From positions 992,001 through 1,056,000 of the forward strand of contig NZ_BROD01000001.1 in the NCBI RefSeq assembly GCF_024345225.1: a DNA stretch of 64,000 bases. Direction: 5' to 3'. Below the pieces are notes generated by a model. The model saw only the letters and a program-made list of their open reading frames with translations. It was not told where the DNA came from and did no database searches. Numbering within the stretch: the first letter of the stretch is position 1; each line of letters opens with the position of its first letter. Shown piece by piece: positions 34,072 to 42,737 of this stretch. Made by a program: the position numbers and the translations under genes. This DNA comes from Clostridium sp. TW13. GTDB lineage: Bacteria; Bacillota; Clostridia; Clostridiales; Clostridiaceae.

Positions 34072-36423
34072 TTAGTTATAGATATCAGAGAATTCAATTC
34101 GTATAACTTCAGAGTTACTTTTATTTAGATTATAATCACTGACTGAAGTTTTATCATATGGTAAAGTCTCATTTGGAAGTTTGATTATAAATTCAGTTCC
34201 TTCATTAGGTTTACTGATTACATTTATTGTACCATTTAAAAGTTCTACCAAGGATTTCACTAATGAAAGACCGACTCCACTTCCTTCTCTATTTCTTGAT
34301 AGTGATTTATCTACTTGTACAAATTTTTCAAATATAGCTTCTTGCTTTTCTATAGGGATACCTATACCTGTATCTTTCACTGAAATCACTACATAATCAT
34401 TTGGACAATAGATATTAACTGTAATGTTCCCGCCAGCAGGTGTAAATTTTATGGCATTAGATAATAAATTAAGTATGATTCGCTCTAGAATATTTGGATC
34501 ACTAGCTACAATAGATTCTTCTACTTCAGTATCAAAAATAATAGAAAGTCCTTTATTTTCAACGTAGTCAGCAACAGATAAAACTATACTTTCTAGTATG
34601 TTTATGATGTCTATATTTTGCAAATCTAAAGGAAAGTTTCCATAATCAATTTTATTTATGTCTATAAAATTATTTATAATTCGAGTAAGCCTATAACAAT
34701 TTTGTTTCATTATATAGGGATATTTTTTTAGCTTATGAAGGTCAATTTTATCATTATTATTATTTTTTGTTGCATTTTCAACCACTTGAAGAGCACTGAA
34801 AATTACATTTACAGGAGTTCTTAATTCATGCGATAGATTTGTAAAAAATTCCATTTTTAATTTGTCATAATATCTAAGTTCCGCAATTATCTTTTTATTT
34901 TTTTCATTTGCCTTATGTTCCGTTATGTCTCTCCCAATTAACACTAAACCTCTTGGAGTTTTATCTTCATTAAATAATGGAACTCTTATAATATCGTAGA
35001 TTTTATTAATATTTTTTCTTTGATCAAGTATAGTTTCTTCAGTTCTATAAACATTACCAGACTCCCAAGCTTTACTATCATTATTTGTTATAGAGGATGG
35101 ACTAATTAATTCGTCAATAGTCTTAAGTTTATAATCCTTTTCTTTAATATTTAACAAGTGCAAAAATGGTTCATTAATTTCTAATATCTTACCATTAGGA
35201 TCGTTAAAATAGATTATATCAGGGGTGGAATTTATTATTGTTTTTAATAAACTCTCACTATTTATTAATAATTTCTTAGTATTTTTAAGTTTGCCTATTA
35301 TAACTAATAGGAAGATTATTATTAAAATGAGTATTGATGCAAATCCAATAGAAAAATATATAATTGCTTGTTTGGAAATCTTATAAGTGGTTGATGGCAT
35401 ATTTATTATCTCAGAACCTTTTGGCAAAGATTGTGTATTTATATTAAAACGATTTAATTGATTATAATCAAATACATAATTGTGTGAATTATCAACTATG
35501 GCTGGTATATCTGATGGCTTTTCTCCGTTTAAAATTCGTATGGTCATATCACCAATATTCTCACCAAGTTTTATGCCATGTGTGAGCATTCCACCAACAA
35601 TACCATTATTCATATATGAATAACCTATAGCATATACAGGCAATGGACAGTTCTTGAAAAGTGTATTAGTAGTATTTGAAATTGAAATAGGATCATGTTG
35701 ATTATTAATAAATTGAGTGCCTATAAAAATCACGGTATTGCTAGATAATTTATCAATTTTTTCTTTTACTCTATTAATGTCAGTATCCGTGCAATATGTA
35801 AAATCTACTTTACTTGAAGATGATAATTTATCTGATATTGAGCTGTAAAATATATTACGTTGACTTATTATAAAAAAATGTTTTGTATTAGGATGTAGTT
35901 TTAATGCTATATTAATTGTATCTTTATAGTCTTCACTTTTATATAATCCTGTAAAAAGGATATGATTTTTTAATGTTGTCCTTCTTGATTGATCGATGGC
36001 GCAAAATAGTACTGGAGTATTAGGAAATAAGTCGTTTGCATACTTGTCTAAAAAATCCACAGCATCATTGCTAATAGCAATGATAGCATCAAATTTAACT
36101 GTTTTATATTTGTATTTATATAAATTGTAAAGTATATTATAATGTTCAGCTGAGTGATAAACGCTTGAATCCATATATTCAACATTTAAATCTACATTAA
36201 TGTTATCTTTCTTAAGTTTTGATTCAAGACCGGATATTATTTGGTCATTCCAATTATTAGTGTTAAATCCTCTAAGAGTATTTCCTTTGCTTAAAGAATT
36301 TATGACAAGTATTTTCTTAGGGGGACTGTTCTCAGCAAATGCATCTACTTGAAATAAAAATATATTAAAAATAATAATCAATATATAAATAAAAAACCTA
36401 GAATTTAATTTGCGGCTTTTCAT
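34072..36423 (-). CDS. Orphan hybrid sensor kinase with ABC-substrate-binding-like sensory domain and PAS
   Basis: A 783-residue kinase. A signal/anchor helix (about 8-29) is followed by an extracellular domain of the ABC_sub_bind (PF04392-like) type (about 35-330: KKILVINSLSKGN, FDAIIAISNDAVDFL, NTPVLFCAIDQ). A transmembrane helix (about 340-365) leads to a PAS domain (INSTPDIIYFNDPNGKILEI), then HisKA with the phosphohistidine in FFTNLSHELRTPVN and HATPase with NLLSNAIKFTPAGG, DTGIGIP and GSGVGLSLVK. GGAGGTTACT precedes ATG 36423. No response regulator is adjacent. The ligand is unknown; nucleobase or amino-acid-like molecules bind related domains. Confidence 0.88.
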   Translation of the reverse strand: MKSRKLNSRFFIYILIIIFNIFLFQVDAFAENSPPKKILVINSLSKGNTLRGFNTNNWNDQIISGLESKLKKDNINVDLNVEYMDSSVYHSAEHYNILYNLYKYKYKTVKFDAIIAISNDAVDFLDKYANDLFPNTPVLFCAIDQSRRTTLKNHILFTGLYKSEDYKDTINIALKLHPNTKHFFIISQRNIFYSSISDKLSSSSKVDFTYCTDTDINRVKEKIDKLSSNTVIFIGTQFINNQHDPISISNTTNTLFKNCPLPVYAIGYSYMNNGIVGGMLTHGIKLGENIGDMTIRILNGEKPSDIPAIVDNSHNYVFDYNQLNRFNINTQSLPKGSEIINMPSTTYKISKQAIIYFSIGFASILILIIIFLLVIIGKLKNTKKLLINSESLLKTIINSTPDIIYFNDPNGKILEINEPFLHLLNIKEKDYKLKTIDELISPSSITNNDSKAWESGNVYRTEETILDQRKNINKIYDIIRVPLFNEDKTPRGLVLIGRDITEHKANEKNKKIIAELRYYDKLKMEFFTNLSHELRTPVNVIFSALQVVENATKNNNNDKIDLHKLKKYPYIMKQNCYRLTRIINNFIDINKIDYGNFPLDLQNIDIINILESIVLSVADYVENKGLSIIFDTEVEESIVASDPNILERIILNLLSNAIKFTPAGGNITVNIYCPNDYVVISVKDTGIGIPIEKQEAIFEKFVQVDKSLSRNREGSGVGLSLVKSLVELLNGTINVISKPNEGTEFIIKLPNETLPYDKTSVSDYNLNKSNSEVIRIEFSDIYN

Positions 36424-36657
36424 AGTAACCTCCATAGAATAATTATAAATTTCAATCAATTCAAAAACAGAATTTAACAAAACAATATCTAACAAAAAAT
36501 ACTATTTAAATGTATATTATCACTAATTTTCCATACATTCAATGGATTTTCTTTCTGAGTATAAAATATCATGAATTATTATACTAATAAGTTATAAAGC
36601 CTGGGCTTAAGTGTAAAAAGATGTAGAAATAGAATATATTTTAGCATATGAATATTA

Positions 36658-36708
36658 TTGCCAAATGAATTCTACAGATGTAGAATCAAAATATATTCTA
36701 CATCTGTA
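36658..36708 (+). promoter_or_regulatory. blaI promoter with two BlaI/MecI operators
   Basis: TTGCCA (36658-36663), 17 bases, TAGAAT (36681-36686). TACAGATGTA (36673-36682) and TACATCTGTA (36699-36708) both fit the BlaI/MecI operator TACA-N2-TGTA and lie across the -10 and start point, 26 bp apart. The remaining upstream gap back to 36424 shows only AT-rich sequence. Confidence 0.85.
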
Positions 36709-36722
36709 GAGGAGGTGAGAAA

Positions 36723-37103
36723 ATGAAAAAAGTTTCTAAAATATCTGATTCTGAATGGGAGGTAATGAAAGTTGTGTGGGATCACTCACCAATAACATCC
36801 AATAAAGTAGTTGAAATATTGAAACCCAATACAAATTGGAATCCATCAACTATTTATACGTTGATTAGTAGGCTTGTAGAGAAGAAGGCTATTGAAATTG
36901 AAGAAGGTTCATTTCCATATATTTTGAGACCTTTAATAACAAGAAAGGAATGTTCAAAGAGAGAGTACTTATCATTTATTAAAAAGGTTTATGATGGTTC
37001 ATTAAATCTTATGATATCTAATGCAGTTGAGGATCATGAACTATCTGATACTGAGATTGAAGAACTGAAAAACATTCTTGATAGAAGTGAGGACAGGGGG
37101 TGA
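36723..37103 (+). CDS. blaI: BlaI/MecI-family repressor
   Basis: A 126-residue penicillinase-repressor family protein. The winged helix (about 5-75) has ISDSEWEVMKVVWDHSPIT, NPSTIYTLISRLVEKKAI and the wing EEGSFPYILRPL. The C-terminal helical dimerisation region (about 80-126) normally carries the cleavage site recognised by the BlaR1 pathway. AGGAGGTG precedes the ATG. Two TACA-N2-TGTA operators overlap its own promoter, so it represses itself and the BlaR1-like gene 4 bp downstream. No beta-lactamase or penicillin-binding gene is adjacent. Confidence 0.92.
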   Translation: MKKVSKISDSEWEVMKVVWDHSPITSNKVVEILKPNTNWNPSTIYTLISRLVEKKAIEIEEGSFPYILRPLITRKECSKREYLSFIKKVYDGSLNLMISNAVEDHELSDTEIEELKNILDRSEDRG

Positions 37104-37107
37104 TATT

Positions 37108-38883
37108 ATGTGTAATTTGATGATTTTTTTTGATTGGATAATAATATCATCTGTTTCGGCAAGTGTACTTATAGGAATAATTTTATTAGTAAAGCTAATT
37201 GTTAAAGATAGGCAAAGTCCAAGATGGCATTATTGCATTTGGTTTATATTAATGATTAGGTTGATGATTCCATATGTACCACACACCTCAGTTAGTATAT
37301 TTAATTTGATTTCTCCTTTAACCAATAAGATATTAGTAGAATCAATAGAGTCACGGATAAAAAATCCTGAAAATGTAAATCTAAGTAATGAAACAAAAGG
37401 AAATAACGTAATACGTAAAGATCTTAACACAATTAATAAAATAGAGAAAACTAATAAAAATTTCATTGTCATTTTGAAAAATTACTTTATGATAATTTGG
37501 TTAATGGGAGTTGTTACGTTTTTAGTTTACACTATTATTGCAAACTTTAGACTATTTATCAGAGTTAAAAATAGTAGTGTGAAAAATACAGAAGGGATTT
37601 CTTCAATAGTTAATGAATGTAAGTCTGCTATTAAGATAAATAAAGATGTATCAGTAATATTAACAACAGCAGTGTCATCACCATCTCTTTTAGGCTTTAC
37701 TAAGCCAATTATACTTTTCCCACAGGATATACTAAAGACATTAAAAAGAAAAGAATTGAATCATATAATTTTACATGAGCTTTCTCACTATAAGAGAAAG
37801 GATAATATCGTAAGTTGGATGGTTATATTCTTAAAAGCTTTGCATTGGTTTAATCCTATAATTTGGTATGGGTTTTATAAAATGCATGAGGATTGTGAAA
37901 TAGCCTGTGATGCCAATGCAATGTCATGCATAAACAAAGAAGATACTTTAGAGTATGGATATACAATTATACATTTAGTAAATATAATTTCAAAGAGGCA
38001 AACAACTCTAGGGACGTTAGGAATTTTGTCAAGTAAGTCAGGAGTAAAAAGGAGGATTATCATGATATCAAGGTTTAATGCTGATAAGCATAACAAGAAA
38101 AATAAATTTTCTGTTGTAGGAGGCTTAATTATATTAACCTTAAGTTGTATTTTACTAACTAATGCAAAAAGCAGCATAGCTTATGCTAACAAAATAGTAC
38201 AATCAGATGTTAAGAGCACTATAGATGTGAAAGATATAAAGTATGAGAATTTTGATGGCAAGATGATGATTATATCCAATTCTAAGAAAGTGAGTGTTGG
38301 ATATGCATTAAATAATTCAAAAGTCTATGAAACTACAAGTGAAATTGCTAAGAAGGAAAATGCTCTAGCTGCAATAAACGCAGGAGGATTCAATACTGAT
38401 AATTTACCTTGTGGTTTTATTATTAAAGATGGGGAGCTTGTGTACAAACAGGAAGATGAAGTAAATAGATATAATACAGTTGGAATTGATAAGAATGGGC
38501 TTCTTGTAATAGGTAGATATACTTATTCACAATTAAAAAATATGCAGGTTAAAGAAGCAGTAGGTTTTGGCTCAGAAGTTATAAGAAATGGTAAAATTTC
38601 AGAAGTAAATAATTCTAATTTAGGGGTAGGCCCTAGAACTGCCATAGGGCAAATGAAAGATGGGAAGGTAGTATTTCTTGTTATAAATGGTAGAAGTGAT
38701 ACTTCAAAAGGAGCTACAGTTAAGCAGGTAGCTAATGTATTACTAAAGTATGGAGTGGTAAATGCAGCTTTACTAGACGGAGGAAATTCGTCAACTATGT
38801 ATTATAATGGTAGCGTAATTACTCATATAAATAATTCAAATGGAGAACGTGCAATTCCATCTGCATTTTTAGTATTACCATAA
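37108..38883 (+). CDS. BlaR1/MecR1-like M56 metalloprotease fused to a phosphodiester glycosidase (NAGPA) domain
   Basis: A 591-residue membrane protein. Residues 1-350 are the BlaR1/MecR1 M56 module: four transmembrane segments and a zinc site H223-E-L-S-H227 with E264 in HEDCEIACD. A helix near 337-352 exports the C-terminus. In BlaR1 that part is a penicillin-binding sensor with an S-x-x-K motif; here residues 375-591 instead look like a NAGPA/phosphodiester-glycosidase domain (NAGGFN 424-429, VGPRTAIG 507-514, NGRSD 527-531, LLDGGNSSTMYYNG 555-568). GGGGGTGAT precedes the ATG. It most likely senses or acts on a wall glycan and relieves BlaI repression. Confidence 0.88.
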   Translation: MCNLMIFFDWIIISSVSASVLIGIILLVKLIVKDRQSPRWHYCIWFILMIRLMIPYVPHTSVSIFNLISPLTNKILVESIESRIKNPENVNLSNETKGNNVIRKDLNTINKIEKTNKNFIVILKNYFMIIWLMGVVTFLVYTIIANFRLFIRVKNSSVKNTEGISSIVNECKSAIKINKDVSVILTTAVSSPSLLGFTKPIILFPQDILKTLKRKELNHIILHELSHYKRKDNIVSWMVIFLKALHWFNPIIWYGFYKMHEDCEIACDANAMSCINKEDTLEYGYTIIHLVNIISKRQTTLGTLGILSSKSGVKRRIIMISRFNADKHNKKNKFSVVGGLIILTLSCILLTNAKSSIAYANKIVQSDVKSTIDVKDIKYENFDGKMMIISNSKKVSVGYALNNSKVYETTSEIAKKENALAAINAGGFNTDNLPCGFIIKDGELVYKQEDEVNRYNTVGIDKNGLLVIGRYTYSQLKNMQVKEAVGFGSEVIRNGKISEVNNSNLGVGPRTAIGQMKDGKVVFLVINGRSDTSKGATVKQVANVLLKYGVVNAALLDGGNSSTMYYNGSVITHINNSNGERAIPSAFLVLP

Positions 38884-38907
38884 ACAGCATCTAACAGCTA
38901 GAATTGG

Positions 38908-38949
38908 CTATAAATCTATAAATATTTAAATATTTTTATAGATTTATAG
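38908..38949 (+). terminator. Hairpin after the BlaR1-like gene
   Basis: A perfect 15-bp AT-rich stem: CTATAAATCTATAAA with TTTATAGATTTATAG. A T-run follows a few bases later. Confidence 0.55.
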
Positions 38950-39070
38950 TTAACATTTTTTATATTTAACTATATTTCTATTTTTATATTTATTGGATGC
39001 GTGGATAGATTTAATTCATTTGGACAGATGATATAGTGGTAAAATAAGTTATTTGTTGGATCAAATAATT

Positions 39071-39112
39071 AAGGCGGTATATCTATATTGTTGAACATAG
39101 ATATACCGCCTT
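39071..39112. terminator. Perfect 16-bp hairpin after the CPBP protease gene
   Basis: AAGGCGGTATATCTAT (39071-39086) pairs with ATAGATATACCGCCTT (39097-39112). It lies just downstream of the minus-strand gene; on that strand AATTATTT follows. Confidence 0.7.
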
Positions 39113-39120
39113 GTATGATA

Positions 39121-39960
39121 TTATGAAGTTTTTTCAGTAAGAATCACAGTTCCATCTGAGGATACATTTGCAATTTTTCTAAGCAAAAATAAACCTAAGA
39201 TAAGTAATGGTGTGAACTCTGCTAAATTGATTAGAACAGGCAAAATGTCTACATTATTAGAGGCTCCGTGTGCTGATTTAGGAATAAAATCTTCGAAGCC
39301 ACTAGCAATATCATAAATAGCGTGCAATAAAGCGCACCATAATAAATTATTATTGGTTCTTAGCAAAAGTGCTGAAAAGAATATTCCTATAATAGTGGCA
39401 TAAAAAACTTGTGCTACTACGGAGATAACGTTTGCCCCATCAAAAAGATTTATTAAATGCATCAATCCAAAGGCCGAACTTGAGAATATAACTGAAAAAT
39501 ATACACCTTTTTTTGTTTCACCCCAGTGTTTTAATACTAAAGATAAAATTAAGCCTCTGAATACAATTTCTTCATATAATCCAACAAATAGACAACTTAT
39601 TATCATCATAATAATAGGAAAAATCATATTAGATGATATATCAATAAGTTCAAAGTTTAGGATAATATAAATAAAGAATAACCAGCTAAATGCAATATAT
39701 TTTCTATTGAAACTCCATTTAAATTCTTTGGTAATACCTATAATTTTCATAAATATAAAACAAGTAACAACACCAATTAATCTGACTATTGTTCCAACTG
39801 TGTAGTTTGTCATTAAATCTTTTGAAGAAAGTTTATAACCCAATTGAGAAGAAATGAATGAAATTAGCTTTGGAAGTCCAAGTAAAATTACTATAAAGCC
39901 AATAAACATAATAAGCAATACCAATAATATGGTTTGCAATTTAGAGAATTTTTTCGACAT
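39121..39960 (-). CDS. CPBP-family intramembrane metalloprotease
   Basis: A 279-residue membrane protein with about seven hydrophobic segments and the CPBP (Abi/Rce1) catalytic motifs: EEIVFRG (E-E-x-x-x-R) near residue 135, F-G-L-M-H-L near 165 and LLHAIYD near 215. Members process prenylated or other membrane peptides or give bacteriocin self-immunity; the substrate is not readable. GAGGTG precedes ATG 39960, and the longer frame to 39972 is less well supported. It lies back to back with a PadR operon, whose operator could also affect it. Confidence 0.88.
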   Translation of the reverse strand: MSKKFSKLQTILLVLLIMFIGFIVILLGLPKLISFISSQLGYKLSSKDLMTNYTVGTIVRLIGVVTCFIFMKIIGITKEFKWSFNRKYIAFSWLFFIYIILNFELIDISSNMIFPIIMMIISCLFVGLYEEIVFRGLILSLVLKHWGETKKGVYFSVIFSSSAFGLMHLINLFDGANVISVVAQVFYATIIGIFFSALLLRTNNNLLWCALLHAIYDIASGFEDFIPKSAHGASNNVDILPVLINLAEFTPLLILGLFLLRKIANVSSDGTVILTEKTS

Positions 39961-40082
39961 AAAACACCTCATTCAATAATTATTACGAATACAGAAGATA
40001 TTAGATTTTTATGCTTATTGTATCATGGACTTAGTTTAGTTAACAATAGAAAAGATTAATTTATGGAAAAATAAATAGTAAT

Positions 40083-40134
40083 TGTAATACCTAGATAATC
40101 TATGTATAATGTATACATAGATTATCTAGGTATT
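40083..40134 (+). promoter_or_regulatory. Promoter of the second padR gene inside a 49-bp palindrome
   Basis: TTGTAA (40083-40088), 16 bases, TATAAT (40105-40110). The palindrome 40086-40134 has perfect 23-bp arms (AATACCTAGATAATC and onward) around ATG and covers both hexamers and the spacer. It probably is the autoregulatory PadR operator. Confidence 0.8.
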
Positions 40135-40153
40135 ATTTTTAGGAGGTGTTCAT

Positions 40154-40498
40154 ATGAAGATTGATAAGAGTTTAATTACCGGAAGCACCACTATGCTTGT
40201 TCTTACATTACTAAATGCTGGAGATAAGTATGGTTATCAAATGATAAAGGAACTTGAGGAACAATCAGACAATACATTTAGTCTTAATGAAGGGACTCTG
40301 TATCCTATTTTGCATGGCCTTGAGAATGATGGAATGGTGGAGTCATTTATGGCTGTAGCTGAAAATGGGAGAAAGAGAAAATATTATAGGATAACAAAGA
40401 AGGGTAAGAAACTACTGGAAGATAAAAAGAAGGAATGGGAATTCTTTTCTTCAAAAGTCAATAAAGTAATTGGTGGTGTTACCTATGTGGGAGCATAA
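40154..40498 (+). CDS. PadR-family transcriptional regulator (short, s-PadR)
   Basis: A 114-residue PadR regulator with the winged helix (VLTLLNAGDKYGYQMIKELEE, NEGTLYPILHGLENDGMVES, and the wing RKRKYYRITKKGKKLL) and a short C-terminal dimerisation helix. This size class is typically encoded upstream of a HAAS/DUF1700-domain membrane protein, exactly as here. TAGGAGGTG precedes the ATG. The last codons overlap the next gene by 14 bp, so the two are translationally coupled. Confidence 0.93.
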   Translation: MKIDKSLITGSTTMLVLTLLNAGDKYGYQMIKELEEQSDNTFSLNEGTLYPILHGLENDGMVESFMAVAENGRKRKYYRITKKGKKLLEDKKKEWEFFSSKVNKVIGGVTYVGA

Positions 40499-41195
40499 TG
40501 TAGAAGAATTTATAACCAATGTATGCAAAGAGATAAAGTATAAAAAAGCTCGCAATAAAATAAGTGAAGAATTGAAAAATCATATAGAGGATCATGCATA
40601 TGATTTGATGGATAACGGTGTTGATGAAGAAGCAGCCTATATAGAGTCTATAGCAGCAATGGGGAATCCAAAAGAAATAGGAAAGAATCTAAATAAGCAG
40701 CATAGACCATATGTAGGTTGGCTTTTAAATATTACTAACATTATTATAGGAATGATATGTTTTTTTCTTGGTTATATAATTATATTTGGAGTTATTGGCT
40801 CATTTGACCATTCTGCATATCCAAATAATAATGATATAAAGTATTCAGCTAAACTTAAGCAAGAAGATAAAATTGATACTGTAACTATTGTAATGAAGCA
40901 GATTATTTTAGATAAAAATAATGGTGTATATATTATACTTAATGAATATCACAGTTTATTTGAGAAAAATTATTGGGTAACAAGTTGGGGGGCTGGAAGG
41001 TTTAATATATATGATGATTTAGGCAATAAATATACAACTCAAAGTGGTCAAGGGAGTAACAACATATTTGGTTCAAGAAACTTGATATTCATTGAAAATT
41101 TCAATAGTAAGGCTCAAAAGATAATTCTAGATTATGATCATTATAATAGACATATGAGATTCGAAATAAAGCTAAGTGGAGGTGATGAAAAATGA
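40485..41195 (+). CDS. HAAS/DUF1700-domain membrane protein, PadR partner
   Basis: A 236-residue protein. Residues about 1-65 are a HAAS-type helical domain (EEFITNVCKEIKYKKARNKI, EELKNHIEDHAYDLMDNGV, EEAAYIESIAAMGNPKEIG), a module that couples PadR regulators to membrane proteins. One or two transmembrane helices lie near 75-105, and the rest is a predicted beta-rich extracytoplasmic domain I do not recognise. ATG 40485 is used because GGTGGTG lies upstream inside the padR gene. Confidence 0.82.
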   Translation: MWEHNVEEFITNVCKEIKYKKARNKISEELKNHIEDHAYDLMDNGVDEEAAYIESIAAMGNPKEIGKNLNKQHRPYVGWLLNITNIIIGMICFFLGYIIIFGVIGSFDHSAYPNNNDIKYSAKLKQEDKIDTVTIVMKQIILDKNNGVYIILNEYHSLFEKNYWVTSWGAGRFNIYDDLGNKYTTQSGQGSNNIFGSRNLIFIENFNSKAQKIILDYDHYNRHMRFEIKLSGGDEK

Positions 41196-41746
41196 TTAAG
41201 AAAAAGAAATTGTTTAGAAACATAGTTATACTTTTAATAGTATTTTGTATTATAGTCATTTTTTATCCTGCTTCGGTGTCTCCAATTACAGCATTAAAAA
41301 GAAATGAGAGAGCAAAGAATTATGGACCTTCAGTTATTATTAAGACAGAAAAATTTAATAATGAGTACTGCTATTTATGTAAATATGATAAATGGTATTC
41401 TATAGATATAGTTAAGCGAGGGACTTGGGGCTTATGGTATCCAGGAGAAATGCTAACTAGTGGACATTTAGTAAGTTCGGAGCCTGTGGAATATATTAAG
41501 GCATTTGGAGCTGGTGATAATGGTAATAAACATGTGCTTTTTGGAAGAGTGAATGATAGAAGAATTAAGTCAGTTAAATTTGAAATAGAGGTTAAAAACA
41601 AAACTAAAGTAGTAGAACAACGCAAACTTTATGATAATTTATTTATGATATTTTGGGATGGAAATGACAATTTCATCTACAGCATAAAGGATATACAAGG
41701 GCTTGATGAAAATTCAAAAGTTGTTTTTGAAAAGAAAATAAACTAA
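41192..41746 (+). CDS. Hypothetical membrane-anchored protein
   Basis: A 184-residue protein starting in a 4-bp ATGA overlap with the previous stop, so it is the third gene of the PadR operon. Residues about 8-27 are a single membrane anchor (IVILLIVFCIIVIFYPAS) and the remainder is a tryptophan-containing beta-rich domain outside the membrane. No family is recognised. The pattern 'anchor plus small beta domain' also appears at the C-terminus of the preceding protein, so the two may interact. Confidence 0.65.
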   Translation: MIKKKKLFRNIVILLIVFCIIVIFYPASVSPITALKRNERAKNYGPSVIIKTEKFNNEYCYLCKYDKWYSIDIVKRGTWGLWYPGEMLTSGHLVSSEPVEYIKAFGAGDNGNKHVLFGRVNDRRIKSVKFEIEVKNKTKVVEQRKLYDNLFMIFWDGNDNFIYSIKDIQGLDENSKVVFEKKIN

Positions 41747-41924
41747 TCTAAAAAAGAATAGTAAGTATATGAACTGTTCACAAAGTTGTCACACAATTGT
41801 CGTATTTCAAAATTACAATATTTTATATAAGTATATTTCAATAATAAATTAAATATATTGTTAGTTAAGTACTCAAAATAATAATGAAAGATGGTGTTAG
41901 GTGCAAATATGTAATTGCAAAAGA

Positions 41925-41942
41925 GAAAATGATTATCATTAG
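41925..41942. promoter_or_regulatory. PerR/Fur-like box upstream of rubrerythrin
   Basis: AAAATGATTATCATTAG around 41926-41942 contains the near-palindrome AATGATTATCATT typical of Fur-superfamily sites. It is 54 bp before the rubrerythrin start; PerR is the likelier regulator. The rest of 41747-41995 has no gene. Confidence 0.6.
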
Positions 41943-41995
41943 TACAAGATATTATGCATAGAATAGGTTAGATTAATTTTATAGGTGTAATTAAA

Positions 41996-42532
41996 GTGGA
42001 AGATTTAAGAGGATCAGAAACTGAAAAAAATCTTTATAGAACTTTTGCTGTGGAAGCTAGAACAAATAACCTTTACAAAATGTTTGCAGAGGTAGCTAGA
42101 AAGGAAGGTTACCAGTGGGTAGCTGAAGTTTATGAAACAGTAGGAGCTAACGAGTTAGCACATTCTAGAGCAGCTTATAAAAAATACCTAGATAAGGTGG
42201 AAGAAACAAAAGAAAACTTAAAGTTTAGTATAAATAGAGAGGATGAGGTGGCTGATAAATATAAGGAATATGAAAAAATAGCTAAAGCAGAAGGTTTTGA
42301 GAAAGTAGCTATGTTTTTTAAAGAATTAAGTGAAGCTGAAGAATCTCATGTAGATATTTATACAGATTTAAGTGATAGATTTGAAAATGGCGGAATATTT
42401 TATTCAGAAAAACCAATTGCTTGGGTATGTATGAATTGTGGATATATCCATGAAGGAAAAACTCCACCTAATGATTGTCCTTGCTGTGGTTATCCAAAGG
42501 GATATTTTAAGCCTAAATGTGATGTGAAATAA
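41996..42532 (+). CDS. rbr: Rubrerythrin
   Basis: A 178-residue classical rubrerythrin: an N-terminal ferritin-like four-helix domain (about 1-135) with the di-iron ligands in EKNLYRTFAVEAR, ANELAHSRAAY and SEAEESHVDIY, and a C-terminal rubredoxin domain with CMNCGYIHEG and CPCCGYPKGYF. It reduces hydrogen peroxide to water in the cytoplasm using rubredoxin and a NADH:rubredoxin reductase. The GTG start follows AGGTG. It is a monocistronic gene with a PerR/Fur-like box upstream, complementing the flavodiiron protein near 4 kb. Confidence 0.95.
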   Translation: MEDLRGSETEKNLYRTFAVEARTNNLYKMFAEVARKEGYQWVAEVYETVGANELAHSRAAYKKYLDKVEETKENLKFSINREDEVADKYKEYEKIAKAEGFEKVAMFFKELSEAEESHVDIYTDLSDRFENGGIFYSEKPIAWVCMNCGYIHEGKTPPNDCPCCGYPKGYFKPKCDVK

Positions 42533-42737
42533 TAACAAGGTATAATTTTAAATTTAATTTATTACAAAGTCCATAGTATAAAAAGTTGGTAGGATGATAT
42601 ATGCCAACTTTTTATTTATATAAAGCAGAAGTCTTAATTTTTAAATTTGTTCTACGATAATTGGTTATAAAGCAAATTCGATAAATTGATAATAAATTAT
42701 TACCAATCAATATACAAATGAGGAACGGAGGGATAGT

